64,000 nt of DNA from Acetobacterium wieringae (GCF_026646375.1 NZ_JAIPPU010000010.1:62001-126000); one strand, 5' to 3'. Numbered from the stretch's first letter, positions 36,417 to 45,653 are shown. The notes: a model not told the origin generated them from the sequence alone. A program made the numbers and translations.

Positions 36417-37367
36417 TCATTCGCTTTTGAAATTTTCTACGGTGATTTTATTACTCTCCGAGCCGGTTATTTTGCTCGGGCTTTCGGGATTTTTGGTGGC
36501 GATTAGAATACCGCTGATTATCAGGCTCATCCCAAGAAAATGACACAGCTGGATTTTTTCATTCAGTAGGATGGCTGCCAGGACAATGCTGCTGACCGGT
36601 ACCACGCTAATGAAGATTGCTGCACTGCTTGCAGTAATCCTGGCAATCCCCCGAAACCACAGGACATAAGAGATAAATGAGACAAAGATCCCGTAATAGC
36701 CAATACACATAATGGTCTGAAGCGACATTTCTGCAAATGGATAAACCCAGGCATCAGCGATGGCCAAAGGTAATAAACAGATGAAGGCCAGCCCCGCCAC
36801 CAGTGTCGTCCGATACACCGGGGACATCGGGATGCACTTTATTTTACTGAGCACCGAAAATAATCCCTCACCAGTGACAGCAATCAGAATCAGAAAATTT
36901 CCCAGAACCGAACTATTAAGGGTTCCTTCCACTAAATAGCTGTAGAGGTTGATACAGAGTAATCCGACGATAACAAAGATCAGTCCGATGGCATTGTTTT
37001 TTGAAAGCTTCTCTTTTAAAATAAAAAATGCCAGAATCACCACAATGGCTGGCCCAGAGCTGGAAATTAAACCGCTGTTGGCAGCTGAGGTTAATTGCAA
37101 GCCCCAGAAAATAAAGACCCGATAGAGGACAATCCCGGCCAGGGCCTGACCCAACAGCACCGCCATGGTAATTTTATCCAGACGGTGGTGTTCTTTTTTG
37201 ATCACAAAGGTCACCAGCAGCAGCAAGATCAGTCCGATGGCAATTCCCAGTTCGGTGGCTAAAAATACCGGCACCCGAGTCACCATCATCTTACTGACTA
37301 CAACCGCACTGCCGGCGATTGCCATCGCCACTGTCAAATCCAGATAGGCACTTAATTTTTCTCCCAT
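36417..37367 (-). CDS. EamA/DMT-superfamily transporter
   Basis: 316 residues with ten hydrophobic segments in two EamA repeats, divergently transcribed from a MocR-type regulator 110 bp away. Such neighbouring pairs commonly put the carrier under the regulator, so a metabolite linked to PLP enzymology or amino acids is a plausible substrate (inference). The C-terminal tail is hydrophilic. Operator-like repeats overlap the promoter. Confidence 0.85.
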   Translation of the reverse strand: MGEKLSAYLDLTVAMAIAGSAVVVSKMMVTRVPVFLATELGIAIGLILLLLVTFVIKKEHHRLDKITMAVLLGQALAGIVLYRVFIFWGLQLTSAANSGLISSSGPAIVVILAFFILKEKLSKNNAIGLIFVIVGLLCINLYSYLVEGTLNSSVLGNFLILIAVTGEGLFSVLSKIKCIPMSPVYRTTLVAGLAFICLLPLAIADAWVYPFAEMSLQTIMCIGYYGIFVSFISYVLWFRGIARITASSAAIFISVVPVSSIVLAAILLNEKIQLCHFLGMSLIISGILIATKNPESPSKITGSESNKITVENFKSE

Positions 37368-37404
37368 AATAATCCTCTTTTCTGCTTCAAATCGTTATGA
37401 TAAA

Positions 37405-37467
37405 ATCTTACCAGAGTGATGTGGTTTGTAAAGAGCCACTTTAACGCATTTTTGGCAAACCACTTTA
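37405..37467. promoter_or_regulatory. Divergent promoter and MocR-type operator
   Basis: On the minus strand TTTACA (37427-37432), 16-nt spacer, TAAGAT (37405-37410) drives the transporter. CCACTTTA occurs as two direct repeats at 37436-37443 and 37460-37467, spaced 24 bp (about two helical turns), and an inverted GTGGTTTG / CAAACCAC encloses the region. MocR regulators are known to bind directly repeated sites next to their own gene. Confidence 0.65.
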
Positions 37468-37478
37468 GGAGGATCGCA

Positions 37479-38894
37479 ATGTGGATTACTATTGAAAAAA
37501 AGAGTGACTGCTCTTTGATGCGGCAGATTTATCAACAGATCAGGGATCTTATCTTAGAAGGCCAGCTGGCTCCGGCCGAGAAGCTGCCCTCAACTAGACA
37601 GCTGGCAACCAATCTGGGGATCTCCCGTAGTACTGTTTTGGAAGCTTACAATCAATTGATTGCCGAGGGGTATCTGATTGGAAATCATGGGTCGGGGACA
37701 GTGGTTAGCAGTGGCATTGATATCGTTTCACCTTCCCCGAAAACGGCTGTAAAAAAACACTCAGCCACTACGGTGACAGTAAAAGCGTCCACAACTAGCG
37801 TGATTAATTTTCAATCCGGCGTGATTGATTCATCCCGATTTCCGCTGTCGGAGTGGAAAAAAGCCTATCAACGCAGTCTGGATCAAATCCCCGAAACGGC
37901 TTTTGGTTATCATCCCAGCGCCGGGGTGTCGACCCTGCGCCAGACGATTGCCGCTTATTTGCGGCGCACCCGGGGACTCACTTGTAGTCCCGACCAGATT
38001 ATGATCGTTTCTGGATCAACCCAAGGACTGGCGCTGATCGCTACTTTATTAAAGGATCGGAAGAAGACAGTTCTGATTGAAGACCCCACCCACCCCGGAT
38101 TGCGCCAGATTATTGAGCGCGCAAAACTCAATTTAATTGGGATCCCGGTGGATGATCAGGGTCTGTTGATTGACAGCCTCACCTCCCATCCGAATCCGGC
38201 CTTTATCTATACGACCCCTTCCCATCAATATCCGCTGGGTGGCATCCTGCCGATCCAACGTCGACAGAAACTGATTCAGTATGCCATCGCCAATGATACG
38301 TATTTACTCGAGGACGACTATGACAGTGAATTTCGCTTTGAAGGCCAGCCGGTTTCATCCCTTTATGAACTAAGTCCTGACCGGGTCATTTATCTCGGTA
38401 CCTTCAGCAAGATCCTTACCCCGGCGATCCGGTTGGGGTATCTGATTCTACCGGATCAACTGATCAAACCTTACCTGGAGCTCAAAAAATATTCCGACGT
38501 TCATACCGAAGCCCTGACCCAGTACGCCCTGGCCGAATTTATTGAAAGCGGCGGGCTGGAAAAGCATATCTGGAGGATGAAAAAAATCTATGCTAAAAAA
38601 CGCCAATGCCTGATTGATGAATTATCGCGTCACTATCCTGATAAATTTGAAATTAAAGGCCATGCCGCCGGGCTGCACATGGTTGTCCGTTTTAACGGTG
38701 TTGTTTTTGCACCCCCACTGATCGATCGCATTAATGCCCGACAAGTCCAGGTCTACCCCATCGCGAACTATGTTTTTGGCAACAAGGCAGCTTACGGCAG
38801 CGACATCCTCCTCGGATACGCCCATCTAACCTTTGCCGAAATCACCACCGGCATCACCCGGCTCTGTGCTGCCCTTAGAGAACCTGGATTTTGA
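37479..38894 (+). CDS. MocR/PdxR-family regulator (GntR HTH + aminotransferase-like domain)
   Basis: 471 residues. Residues 10-80 are a GntR winged helix (LPSTRQLATNLGISRSTV); residues 115-470 are a fold-I aminotransferase-like domain with the PLP lysine in GTFSKILTPAIRLGYL near 307 and EDDYDSEFRF near 270, kept here. PLP or a PLP-amino acid adduct is the expected ligand. ATG at 37479 has AGGAGG 6 nt upstream; the open frame extends 21 codons further. Divergent from the EamA transporter that it probably controls. Confidence 0.9.
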   Translation: MWITIEKKSDCSLMRQIYQQIRDLILEGQLAPAEKLPSTRQLATNLGISRSTVLEAYNQLIAEGYLIGNHGSGTVVSSGIDIVSPSPKTAVKKHSATTVTVKASTTSVINFQSGVIDSSRFPLSEWKKAYQRSLDQIPETAFGYHPSAGVSTLRQTIAAYLRRTRGLTCSPDQIMIVSGSTQGLALIATLLKDRKKTVLIEDPTHPGLRQIIERAKLNLIGIPVDDQGLLIDSLTSHPNPAFIYTTPSHQYPLGGILPIQRRQKLIQYAIANDTYLLEDDYDSEFRFEGQPVSSLYELSPDRVIYLGTFSKILTPAIRLGYLILPDQLIKPYLELKKYSDVHTEALTQYALAEFIESGGLEKHIWRMKKIYAKKRQCLIDELSRHYPDKFEIKGHAAGLHMVVRFNGVVFAPPLIDRINARQVQVYPIANYVFGNKAAYGSDILLGYAHLTFAEITTGITRLCAALREPGF

Positions 38895-38943
38895 GCACAA
38901 AAAAACACTCGCGCGAGTGTCAAGATAGTAAAATGATAATTCA

Positions 38944-39143
38944 GTACCGACAATTGTTACATCATGTTGTGACCTAGGGGTCAGACCCTACGCATCGGAG
39001 CGGACATGGCAAAGCCTGCGTGGAGGCAACGAACCAAGCACAAGCTTGCATGTAGTTGGCGATAGCCCACGACTAATAAGAAATTTAATTTCTTATTAGT
39101 GTCCGATTCCGCGGCGAACAACAGATTAACAATTGGTCGGTAC
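38944..39143. repeat. Palindromic repeat element D (long form)
   Basis: About 200 bp bounded by GTACCGAC and GTCGGTAC. Its left end (GTACCGACAATTGTTACATC) is the complement of the right end of element A, and its right end matches the complement of A's left end, so D is an inverted relative. Inside are CTAATAAGAAAT / ATTTCTTATTAG (perfect 12-bp arms), AGGGGTCAGACCCT, and a 38-bp core (39025-39062) matched by the complement of element E. It fills the gap between the MocR and alsD genes. Confidence 0.85.
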
Positions 39144-39184
39144 GGGAGTATCGCGATAACCTCAAGAGATAGATTCGAAACTGG

Positions 39185-39985
39185 TTATTTTTCGACAGAA
39201 TTTATGGCGGAATCAGCATCCGTCACAGTTCCATCCGGAGTGGATGGCGACAAGGTCATGAAAAAGCCGTCGGTTTGATCGACAAAGACAGCAGCGCTAT
39301 CGAAGCTGACATCGAGGAGGTGGCCACCCTTGCTGCGGTCATCAGCGATAAAATGAAAATGGTAGCCTTTGACATTCAAACCGCCAATGTCTTCCGGACA
39401 CCACAAGCCGACCAGGGTGCCACTGATCTTTTGATAGTCAAAGATCGACTGGCTTTTGACGGCTTCAGAAAGCACCGGATAGGGTTTTTCCTGACTGGGT
39501 ACTGACCGGGCTTTGATGGTATTGAAAGTGCCGTCAACCCGAAATACATAAAAAGCGTCGGGATTGGTAATCATTTTGTCGAGTTCCGTTTCCAGTGCTT
39601 CCAGACTGGCGGTTTGACCCAATGATTTAGTCGCGTCCTCGTTAAAGTAGGTAACTGCGGCAAAGGGGGTGGTATCGGTATCCGAGACTTCCTCAACGGC
39701 ACCGCTGGCTTTGACTTTGTAGACGGTGTTGTCAATCATCACCAGCTCACCGTCCAAGGCGTTAAAGGTTCCGATTCCGACATCACCATGTTGTTTCAAT
39801 TCACCAAAACTCATAAAGCCATCGTAATTCCCGGCCAGTAGCGAATTAATGGTCGATGCCTGAAAGAGGGTCTCCTCTTTGGCTGCAGCGGTATCACTAC
39901 TTGTCGCTGTGGTTGTGGCGGCACAACCCGCCAGTAACAAAACACCCAGAACCGACACAACAATTGCTGTATTTATTATTTTCAT
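39185..39985 (-). CDS. alsD: Acetolactate decarboxylase with lipoprotein signal
   Basis: Converts acetolactate to acetoin. 266 residues; the catalytic domain shows the start LFQASTINSLLAGNYDGFMS, then GDVGIGTFNALDGELVMIDN and the zinc ligands plus Arg in GYHFHFIADDRSKGGHLLD near residue 205. Unusually, residues 1-22 are a lipoprotein signal ending in the lipobox LLAGC, so the enzyme would sit on the outer side of the membrane. Start ATG 39985 follows GAGGAG. No alsS lies nearby; flanked by repeat D. Confidence 0.9.
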   Translation of the reverse strand: MKIINTAIVVSVLGVLLLAGCAATTTATSSDTAAAKEETLFQASTINSLLAGNYDGFMSFGELKQHGDVGIGTFNALDGELVMIDNTVYKVKASGAVEEVSDTDTTPFAAVTYFNEDATKSLGQTASLEALETELDKMITNPDAFYVFRVDGTFNTIKARSVPSQEKPYPVLSEAVKSQSIFDYQKISGTLVGLWCPEDIGGLNVKGYHFHFIADDRSKGGHLLDVSFDSAAVFVDQTDGFFMTLSPSTPDGTVTDADSAINSVEK

Positions 39986-40104
39986 AACACACTCCTCATT
40001 TCTTAATTTAAGTCTAATCTCGCCATCCTTGGGATGGAAATAATAATTATAAGTTAACACATCTTAACGTCCGGTACCATTTATTTGTATGATCCAAACC
40101 ACCT

Positions 40105-43083
40105 TTATATAGCGTCTGTCAAATCCGATTGTCTGTCGAGCAAATTGTCATTATAAAGTGCCGTGATTTCATCCGGTTCCAACGGTTTACAAAAGACATA
40201 CCCCTGAATGCCATCACAGCCACTGTTTTTAAGGATATCAACTTTGTCCCACTCCTCAATACCCTCGGCGATAATTTTTAAATGAAGACTGTGGGTTAAT
40301 AAAATCAGGCTTTCAATCACCTTAAAGCGGTTACCCTGCAAAAACTGATCGCTGATCGATTTATCCAGTTTAATTTTATTGACCGGTAGATAGGACAGAC
40401 AATTCAGCGACGAATAACCAGTGCCAAAATCATCCAGGGCCACCGCCAGTCCGGCATCTTTAAGCGCCTTTAGAAACTGCTTCGTCTGGCCATCGTTTTC
40501 CAGTAAGATGCTTTCGGTAATCTCAATCTCAATGAATCGAGGCGCAACATGATGCTGATGCAGTAGTGTGGTGATATATTCGATATACTCTTTGTCCCTC
40601 AGCTGACGGTTGGAAAAATTGATGGCCACCGTTTTTTCAGCCAGTCCCTGATTTCGCCAACGGACAATCTGGGCTACCGCTTCCCGGATCACCCAGCGGC
40701 CAATCTCGCTGATCAGCCCAGTTTCCTCGGCGACTGGAATAAACTGATCTGGTCCCAGATAATTGTCCTTTAAACGCAGCAGCGCTTCAAAACCGCAGAT
40801 ATGACCACTGCTCAGTTCGACCTGGGGCTGATAGACCAGCTTGAACCCATCATTCTTGAGAGCTATCCGGAGCAGTGCTTCAATTTCAATTTTTCGGCTC
40901 ATGGCTTTTTTTAATTCCTGATGATAATACATGTAGTGATTTTTGCCTTGACTCTTGACCTCATACATAGCTGTATCGGCATTCATAATCAGCTGATCCA
41001 TAGCACTGCTATCATAGGGGTAGCATGAAATCCCCATGCTGATGCTGACAAAAACTTCCCGGCTATCGAGCTGGAAGGCTTCATCGAAGGCGCTCAAAAT
41101 CTTATTCGCATAGGCTTCAATATCGGCTTGATGGCATTTATTGGTAATCAGAATCAGAAATTCATCACCACCGAGCCGACCTACCATCATGTTTTCGTCA
41201 GCAATTGACTGCAATCGGCCAGCTATCAGCTTTAGCAATTGATCACCAAAAAGATGACCAAGGGTGTCATTGATACTTTTAAAATTATCAATATCCAGGA
41301 GCAACACAGCCCCCGTATGGCCAGCTGCCAGTTCTTTCTCCAGCTGCATCAGAAAGCTCATCCGGTTGGGCAGTTGAGTCAAATAATCATGTCGAGCCAG
41401 ATGCCTTATTTGTTCTTCCTGAAGTTTGAATTTTGTATTGTCTAGCAAGATCCCGTGCAACTTATAAAAATTGCCGTCTGTCGATTTAATCCCTTTGCCA
41501 CGAATCAGCAACCATTTTTGCTGTGCTTCTGAGCCCGCCGTTAGTACCTGAATATTGATCTGAGCTGATTTGCCCTGGAGGTAATTGCTGACCTCTGTAA
41601 TCAGACGCTCGCGATGACTGGTCTCCAGAACCATATCCAGCCAGTTATGGACATGACAATGATTACTGAGGGTTCGATTGATAATCCGGGAGCAATCCCC
41701 GGCAAAATAAACCGTTTTTGATGTAAGGTCGACCTCCCAAACCGCACTGTTTGTGCCCTCGATAGCCAACTCAAACTTCTGATTCAGTTCGCCAACTTCC
41801 CGGTCATGTTCGGTCATCACTTCATATTGCCGCCGCAAGCTCCCTTCCACCGTTTCCAGCTCTTTGTAGGTTGCTTTTAACTCGGCATTGCTGGCTACCA
41901 GGGCTTTTTGAATGCTCCGGCGTTTCAGATTGTCATAAATTAATACCAGCGTTACCAAAGTCAGAAAACTAAGAATGATGGCAGTGGCCCAAATCAGATT
42001 GCGATATTTATCCAGAGGATGTTCAGTTTTATTGATCAATACCGCATCAGTGGGAATCAGGTGATCAGGTATCTGATAATGCTGAATCAATTCATAATCG
42101 AAGATGTAAAAATAGGGGGTCTCATAGACCATTGGGATGGATGTGACTGGGGTACCTCCCAAAATATCGCTGACCAGTTCAGCCGCTCTTTTGCCCAGTG
42201 CATGATAATCCACCATTTTTCCGCCGATTAGTCCATAACCAACACCGCCCACCGAAGCCCGATAAACTGGGATCTGGGTATGCTGGTTTAGAAAAGCTGC
42301 AGCTTTTTCAAACTCCATGTAAGCCCCGGTCTTGTCCGGGTTCATATCCAAAAATAATAAAATAGTGTCTTCCCCCAATTTTTCCAGTTCCGTCCCCAGC
42401 TCATCAAAGCTGTAGTTCGGAGTATTGAGGGTAGTAAAGGTCAGTTCAGGATAGCTCTGACGTAAGGCTTTAAACTGCTGTCGGTTGCCCTGACCGGTCA
42501 AGGTTTCATCGGTAATCCCAACGATTCGGGTGGCCCGAGGGTTAAAGACTCGGGCAATTTCCAGCGTTTCTTTAATTGAGATCCGCTCAATAATACCAGT
42601 AATAAAAGGATCTGCAGCAGCTTGCCGGGCCCGAGTTTCATCGTTTACACCTAAAAACACAATCGGGATCTGAAAAAACAATTCGGCCTGATGGTCGAGG
42701 GCAAATTGAAGCGCATTGTCATCGCCCACAATCACCGCGTCATAGGGTGGCAGCTGGGCCAATTTGAATTTCAGGCTCTGATAAAAAACCTGTTTGTTCT
42801 CCGGAGTATCGAGACGTTTGGTATCCATGTATTCTATTTCCAGATTGATCTTCTGTTCATCAAAAACCGACTGGATACCAGCAATCTGATCAGGTACTGA
42901 GACAAAGCTTTCGCTATAGGAACTAATAAAAAGCACCGACTTTTCATCCTCGGCCTGGACAAAAAAAGTTGGTTCAAACAGTATCCCGGTTGCAAACATC
43001 CAGATCAGGATCATACTTGCCTGGATGGCCGCTTTCATTGATTTTATTAAGTTGCTACGATGACTGAGTTCATGGTTTGGCAT
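40105..43083 (-). CDS. Sensor protein: ABC substrate-binding-like domain, PAS, GGDEF, EAL
   Basis: 992 residues. A membrane segment near 20-40, an external domain (45-320) of the PF04392 ABC_sub_bind type, a second membrane segment near 345-370, a coiled coil, a PAS region (about 425-540), GGDEF with VGRLGGDEFLILI near 655, and EAL with FEALLRLK, EIEITES, DDFGTGYSSL, AEGIEE. The EAL motifs are complete, so c-di-GMP hydrolysis is likely; the I-site RxxD is absent (DENM). Third gene of an operon with V4R and PAS-GGDEF genes. Confidence 0.9.
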   Translation of the reverse strand: MPNHELSHRSNLIKSMKAAIQASMILIWMFATGILFEPTFFVQAEDEKSVLFISSYSESFVSVPDQIAGIQSVFDEQKINLEIEYMDTKRLDTPENKQVFYQSLKFKLAQLPPYDAVIVGDDNALQFALDHQAELFFQIPIVFLGVNDETRARQAAADPFITGIIERISIKETLEIARVFNPRATRIVGITDETLTGQGNRQQFKALRQSYPELTFTTLNTPNYSFDELGTELEKLGEDTILLFLDMNPDKTGAYMEFEKAAAFLNQHTQIPVYRASVGGVGYGLIGGKMVDYHALGKRAAELVSDILGGTPVTSIPMVYETPYFYIFDYELIQHYQIPDHLIPTDAVLINKTEHPLDKYRNLIWATAIILSFLTLVTLVLIYDNLKRRSIQKALVASNAELKATYKELETVEGSLRRQYEVMTEHDREVGELNQKFELAIEGTNSAVWEVDLTSKTVYFAGDCSRIINRTLSNHCHVHNWLDMVLETSHRERLITEVSNYLQGKSAQINIQVLTAGSEAQQKWLLIRGKGIKSTDGNFYKLHGILLDNTKFKLQEEQIRHLARHDYLTQLPNRMSFLMQLEKELAAGHTGAVLLLDIDNFKSINDTLGHLFGDQLLKLIAGRLQSIADENMMVGRLGGDEFLILITNKCHQADIEAYANKILSAFDEAFQLDSREVFVSISMGISCYPYDSSAMDQLIMNADTAMYEVKSQGKNHYMYYHQELKKAMSRKIEIEALLRIALKNDGFKLVYQPQVELSSGHICGFEALLRLKDNYLGPDQFIPVAEETGLISEIGRWVIREAVAQIVRWRNQGLAEKTVAINFSNRQLRDKEYIEYITTLLHQHHVAPRFIEIEITESILLENDGQTKQFLKALKDAGLAVALDDFGTGYSSLNCLSYLPVNKIKLDKSISDQFLQGNRFKVIESLILLTHSLHLKIIAEGIEEWDKVDILKNSGCDGIQGYVFCKPLEPDEITALYNDNLLDRQSDLTDAI

Positions 43084-43101
43084 TGGCCCCTCCGAAAAAA
43101 A

Positions 43102-44724
43102 CTAGCATACTTCAACGCGATTACGCCCCTTTTCCTTGGCCTTATAGAGGGCTGTATCAGCCCGAGAAACAATGGTCTCCGGAGCGTTGTCGGTAGCAAA
43201 CGCCGCTACCCCAAGACTGATCGTCACCTGACCGGCCGTGGTAAATGCATGACTGGCAACCGCCTGACGTAGCCATTCAGCCATCACCGTGGCGTCTGCC
43301 AAGGTCGTATTTGGCATAATAATCAAAAACTCTTCGCCGCCCCAGCGCCCCACCACATCGCCATTGCGGACATTATCGTGGAGTACCTCGACCAGTTCGA
43401 TCAGAACCCGATCCCCGACCTGATGGCCGTAGGTATCGTTAACCAGCTTGAAATGATCGATATCCAGAATGATGGTAGCAAAGGGCAATCCGTAACTTAC
43501 TGACCAATCAAATTGTTGTTCCAGGGTTTCATCCAACTTTAAGCGGTTGAAACTCTGAGTCAGCTTATCGGTGATCGACAGCCGTCTTATTTCTTCCTCC
43601 ATCAGTTTGCGTTCACTGATATCCCGGGTGACCCCGAGCATCCCGATAAAGCGCCCATCTTCACTGTAAATTCCGGAAACAGTCGCTTCAGTCCAAACCG
43701 TGGTACCATCTTTGCAGGGTTGTTCCAATTCCCCGCGATAGACTTGAAAAGGCAAACCATTCTGAACCGAATTGATGGCCCGGGCCAACCCCTCCTGCAT
43801 CTGAATCAGAGATCCCGGACATAAGACCTCTTCCTGGGACTGGGCCATGACTTCTTCAACCGTGTAACCCCGGAGCTTTTCCACCGACGGGCTGATATAG
43901 GTGAAACGCCCGGTCAGATCCATGGTCCAAATGACATCTGCCGCGTTGTCTGCCAGTAGTCGATGCCGCTCTTCACTTTGCTGCAGTTTCGCTTCAATCG
44001 CCTTGAGTTCGGTGATATCCCGAATCACGCTAAGAGCGTGGGGCATCCCCTCAATGGTGATTTTTTTTGATGATACCAGACCAATATGTCGCTCGTTGTT
44101 CTTTCCATAAAAACAGATCTCCAGATTTTCAACAAAACCGTTGACTTCAAGGGCTTTGATGAAGCTTTCCCGTTGGCTGGCATCAATGTACAGATCTCGG
44201 ATATTAAATAAACCGACGGTTAAATCCACATCGGTAAATTTTGTAGCTTCCATAAAAGCCCGGTTATAGGCAATCAGCGTACCATCAGCGACTTTGGTAA
44301 TCACGGTGGCATCCGGAATGGTCTGAAACACCATTTCAAAATGTGAGCGAGCTTCTTCCAATTCATGGATGGAAGACTCCAGTTTTTCGGTCATACTATT
44401 AAATGCCTCGGAAAAATCCCCAAGAAAATGAACCCGCTGGGAAAAGTCGCCTGAAGCAATGGTTTTTGTGATCCAGGTCAGGTTCCTAAGCGAAGCCTGG
44501 AGGTTTTTTAAAGACCCCAATACATAACCCCGGCCTCTAATGTCATGGGATAAATTGCCGTTTCTCAGTTCGATGGCTGAATTTCTGATCGTTTTAATGG
44601 TTTGATCAAGCGCAATAAAGGCATTATCACTGCTGATATTTTCAGGGGGCACCGGGCTGGTGTGAAGGTCATTTAGCAGGGATTGAAAATACTCTAAAAT
44701 TGTCCGTGCGTCTTTACTGATCAT
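43102..44724 (-). CDS. HAMP-PAS-PAS diguanylate cyclase
   Basis: 540 residues, no clear membrane segment. A HAMP-like helical region (60-120) is followed by two PAS domains (about 125-245 and 255-375) and a C-terminal GGDEF domain with WGGEEFLIIM near 485 and an intact product-inhibition site RNGD five residues before it. It should make c-di-GMP from GTP. It lies 19 bp before the SBP-GGDEF-EAL gene and 79 bp after the V4R gene, so sensing, synthesis and breakdown are in one operon. Confidence 0.9.
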   Translation of the reverse strand: MISKDARTILEYFQSLLNDLHTSPVPPENISSDNAFIALDQTIKTIRNSAIELRNGNLSHDIRGRGYVLGSLKNLQASLRNLTWITKTIASGDFSQRVHFLGDFSEAFNSMTEKLESSIHELEEARSHFEMVFQTIPDATVITKVADGTLIAYNRAFMEATKFTDVDLTVGLFNIRDLYIDASQRESFIKALEVNGFVENLEICFYGKNNERHIGLVSSKKITIEGMPHALSVIRDITELKAIEAKLQQSEERHRLLADNAADVIWTMDLTGRFTYISPSVEKLRGYTVEEVMAQSQEEVLCPGSLIQMQEGLARAINSVQNGLPFQVYRGELEQPCKDGTTVWTEATVSGIYSEDGRFIGMLGVTRDISERKLMEEEIRRLSITDKLTQSFNRLKLDETLEQQFDWSVSYGLPFATIILDIDHFKLVNDTYGHQVGDRVLIELVEVLHDNVRNGDVVGRWGGEEFLIIMPNTTLADATVMAEWLRQAVASHAFTTAGQVTISLGVAAFATDNAPETIVSRADTALYKAKEKGRNRVEVC

Positions 44725-44802
44725 TGAGGTTTGTCAGCTCCCTTCTTAATGGCTGTATGTATGACATTTTGCGTTAGCTAATAAGTTCTGAGTGTACGCA
44801 AT

Positions 44803-45321
44803 TTACCGATTGACTGCTTTAGCACTGAATCGACAGGTTCGATCGCCGGTACACCAGCAGTCAATCTCTTTGACAATAAATGGCTTACCGGAAAAATTCT
44901 CCAACAATGCCGAAATAAAACCTTCATCATAGGTACAGATCTCGTAACCTTCCTCCGGCAATCCGGAGCAGTCAAGATCTTCAGAGACCGTCAGAATCAG
45001 CTCACCTTTGACCATATCAGCTTCTTCCACCCGCAGTATACCCATACCCAACTCTTTTAGTACAGTCTTAAGCTGATTGACAAAATGATTGAGGTCATCG
45101 GTTTTCGTAATCATATGTTGATAAAATGCGTTACCTGCTAATTGTCCAGCTTCATAAAAAATTTCATCGGTTTCTTTTACCCCAACATGTTTCTCGATAA
45201 TATCTCTGATGGTAAACTGCATCAGTCGATAGATCTCAACCCGGGTGGTATTCCCCAGATTTGGTCGTCCTTCACCAATATCTCCCAACAACTCCCAGGT
45301 AAATTCATATTTTTCAGCCAA
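44803..45321 (-). CDS. V4R-domain sensor protein
   Basis: 172 residues ending in the V4R signature DCWCTGDRTCRFSAKA, with cysteines able to bind metal or a small molecule; V4R domains occur in XylR-type and bacteriochlorophyll-related regulators. The ATG at 45360 has no ribosome site; the TTG at 45321 (LAEKYEFTWELL) has GGAGGG 8 nt upstream, so that start is used. It leads the c-di-GMP operon and probably delivers a signal to the GGDEF proteins. Confidence 0.82.
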   Translation of the reverse strand: MAEKYEFTWELLGDIGEGRPNLGNTTRVEIYRLMQFTIRDIIEKHVGVKETDEIFYEAGQLAGNAFYQHMITKTDDLNHFVNQLKTVLKELGMGILRVEEADMVKGELILTVSEDLDCSGLPEEGYEICTYDEGFISALLENFSGKPFIVKEIDCWCTGDRTCRFSAKAVNR

Positions 45322-45542
45322 TAATGATGCCCTCCACTTAACGCTTCTTAAATTACTCATGCAACCTGTTTTTTTCGCAATCGTAAATTGATTCTATTTT
45401 TTCATTTTACCACGGTAACCCGGGTCATTGTCAAGCTGCTTTAACTGCTAAAGGCTCTGACAGAGCTAGAATACGCCTGTCTTATTTAGAAAGATCTACT
45501 CTCTCATCGTCATCGGTACCGACGGTTATTATTTTCGCCCTG

Positions 45543-45570
45543 AAAAGATCTCGTTAACGGGATCTTTTTT
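45543..45570 (+). terminator. Stand-alone terminator in the V4R-marR intergenic region
   Basis: AAAAGATC / GATCTTTT stem followed by six T on the plus strand. No gene precedes it on that strand between 45361 and here; it may end a short RNA or shield the marR promoter. Confidence 0.7.
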
Positions 45571-45596
45571 GTGCAAACGATTCGCTAAAAGTTGAC

Positions 45597-45638
45597 TTGA
45601 CAATTAAAAATTCTTCCGATAAAATAGATAGCATGCTA
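45597..45638 (+). promoter_or_regulatory. marR-MATE promoter and autoregulatory operator
   Basis: TTGACA (45597-45602), 17-nt spacer, TAAAAT (45620-45625). The perfect palindrome TAGCATGCTA (45629-45638) covers the expected transcription start, where a MarR protein would block the promoter. Confidence 0.8.
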
Positions 45639-45653
45639 AGTAATGGAGGCGTA

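Noticed and set aside
27210..39143. CRISPR array or integron attC sites for the repeats
   Set aside because: Copies are kilobases apart, differ in length and orientation, and no cas or integrase gene is present.
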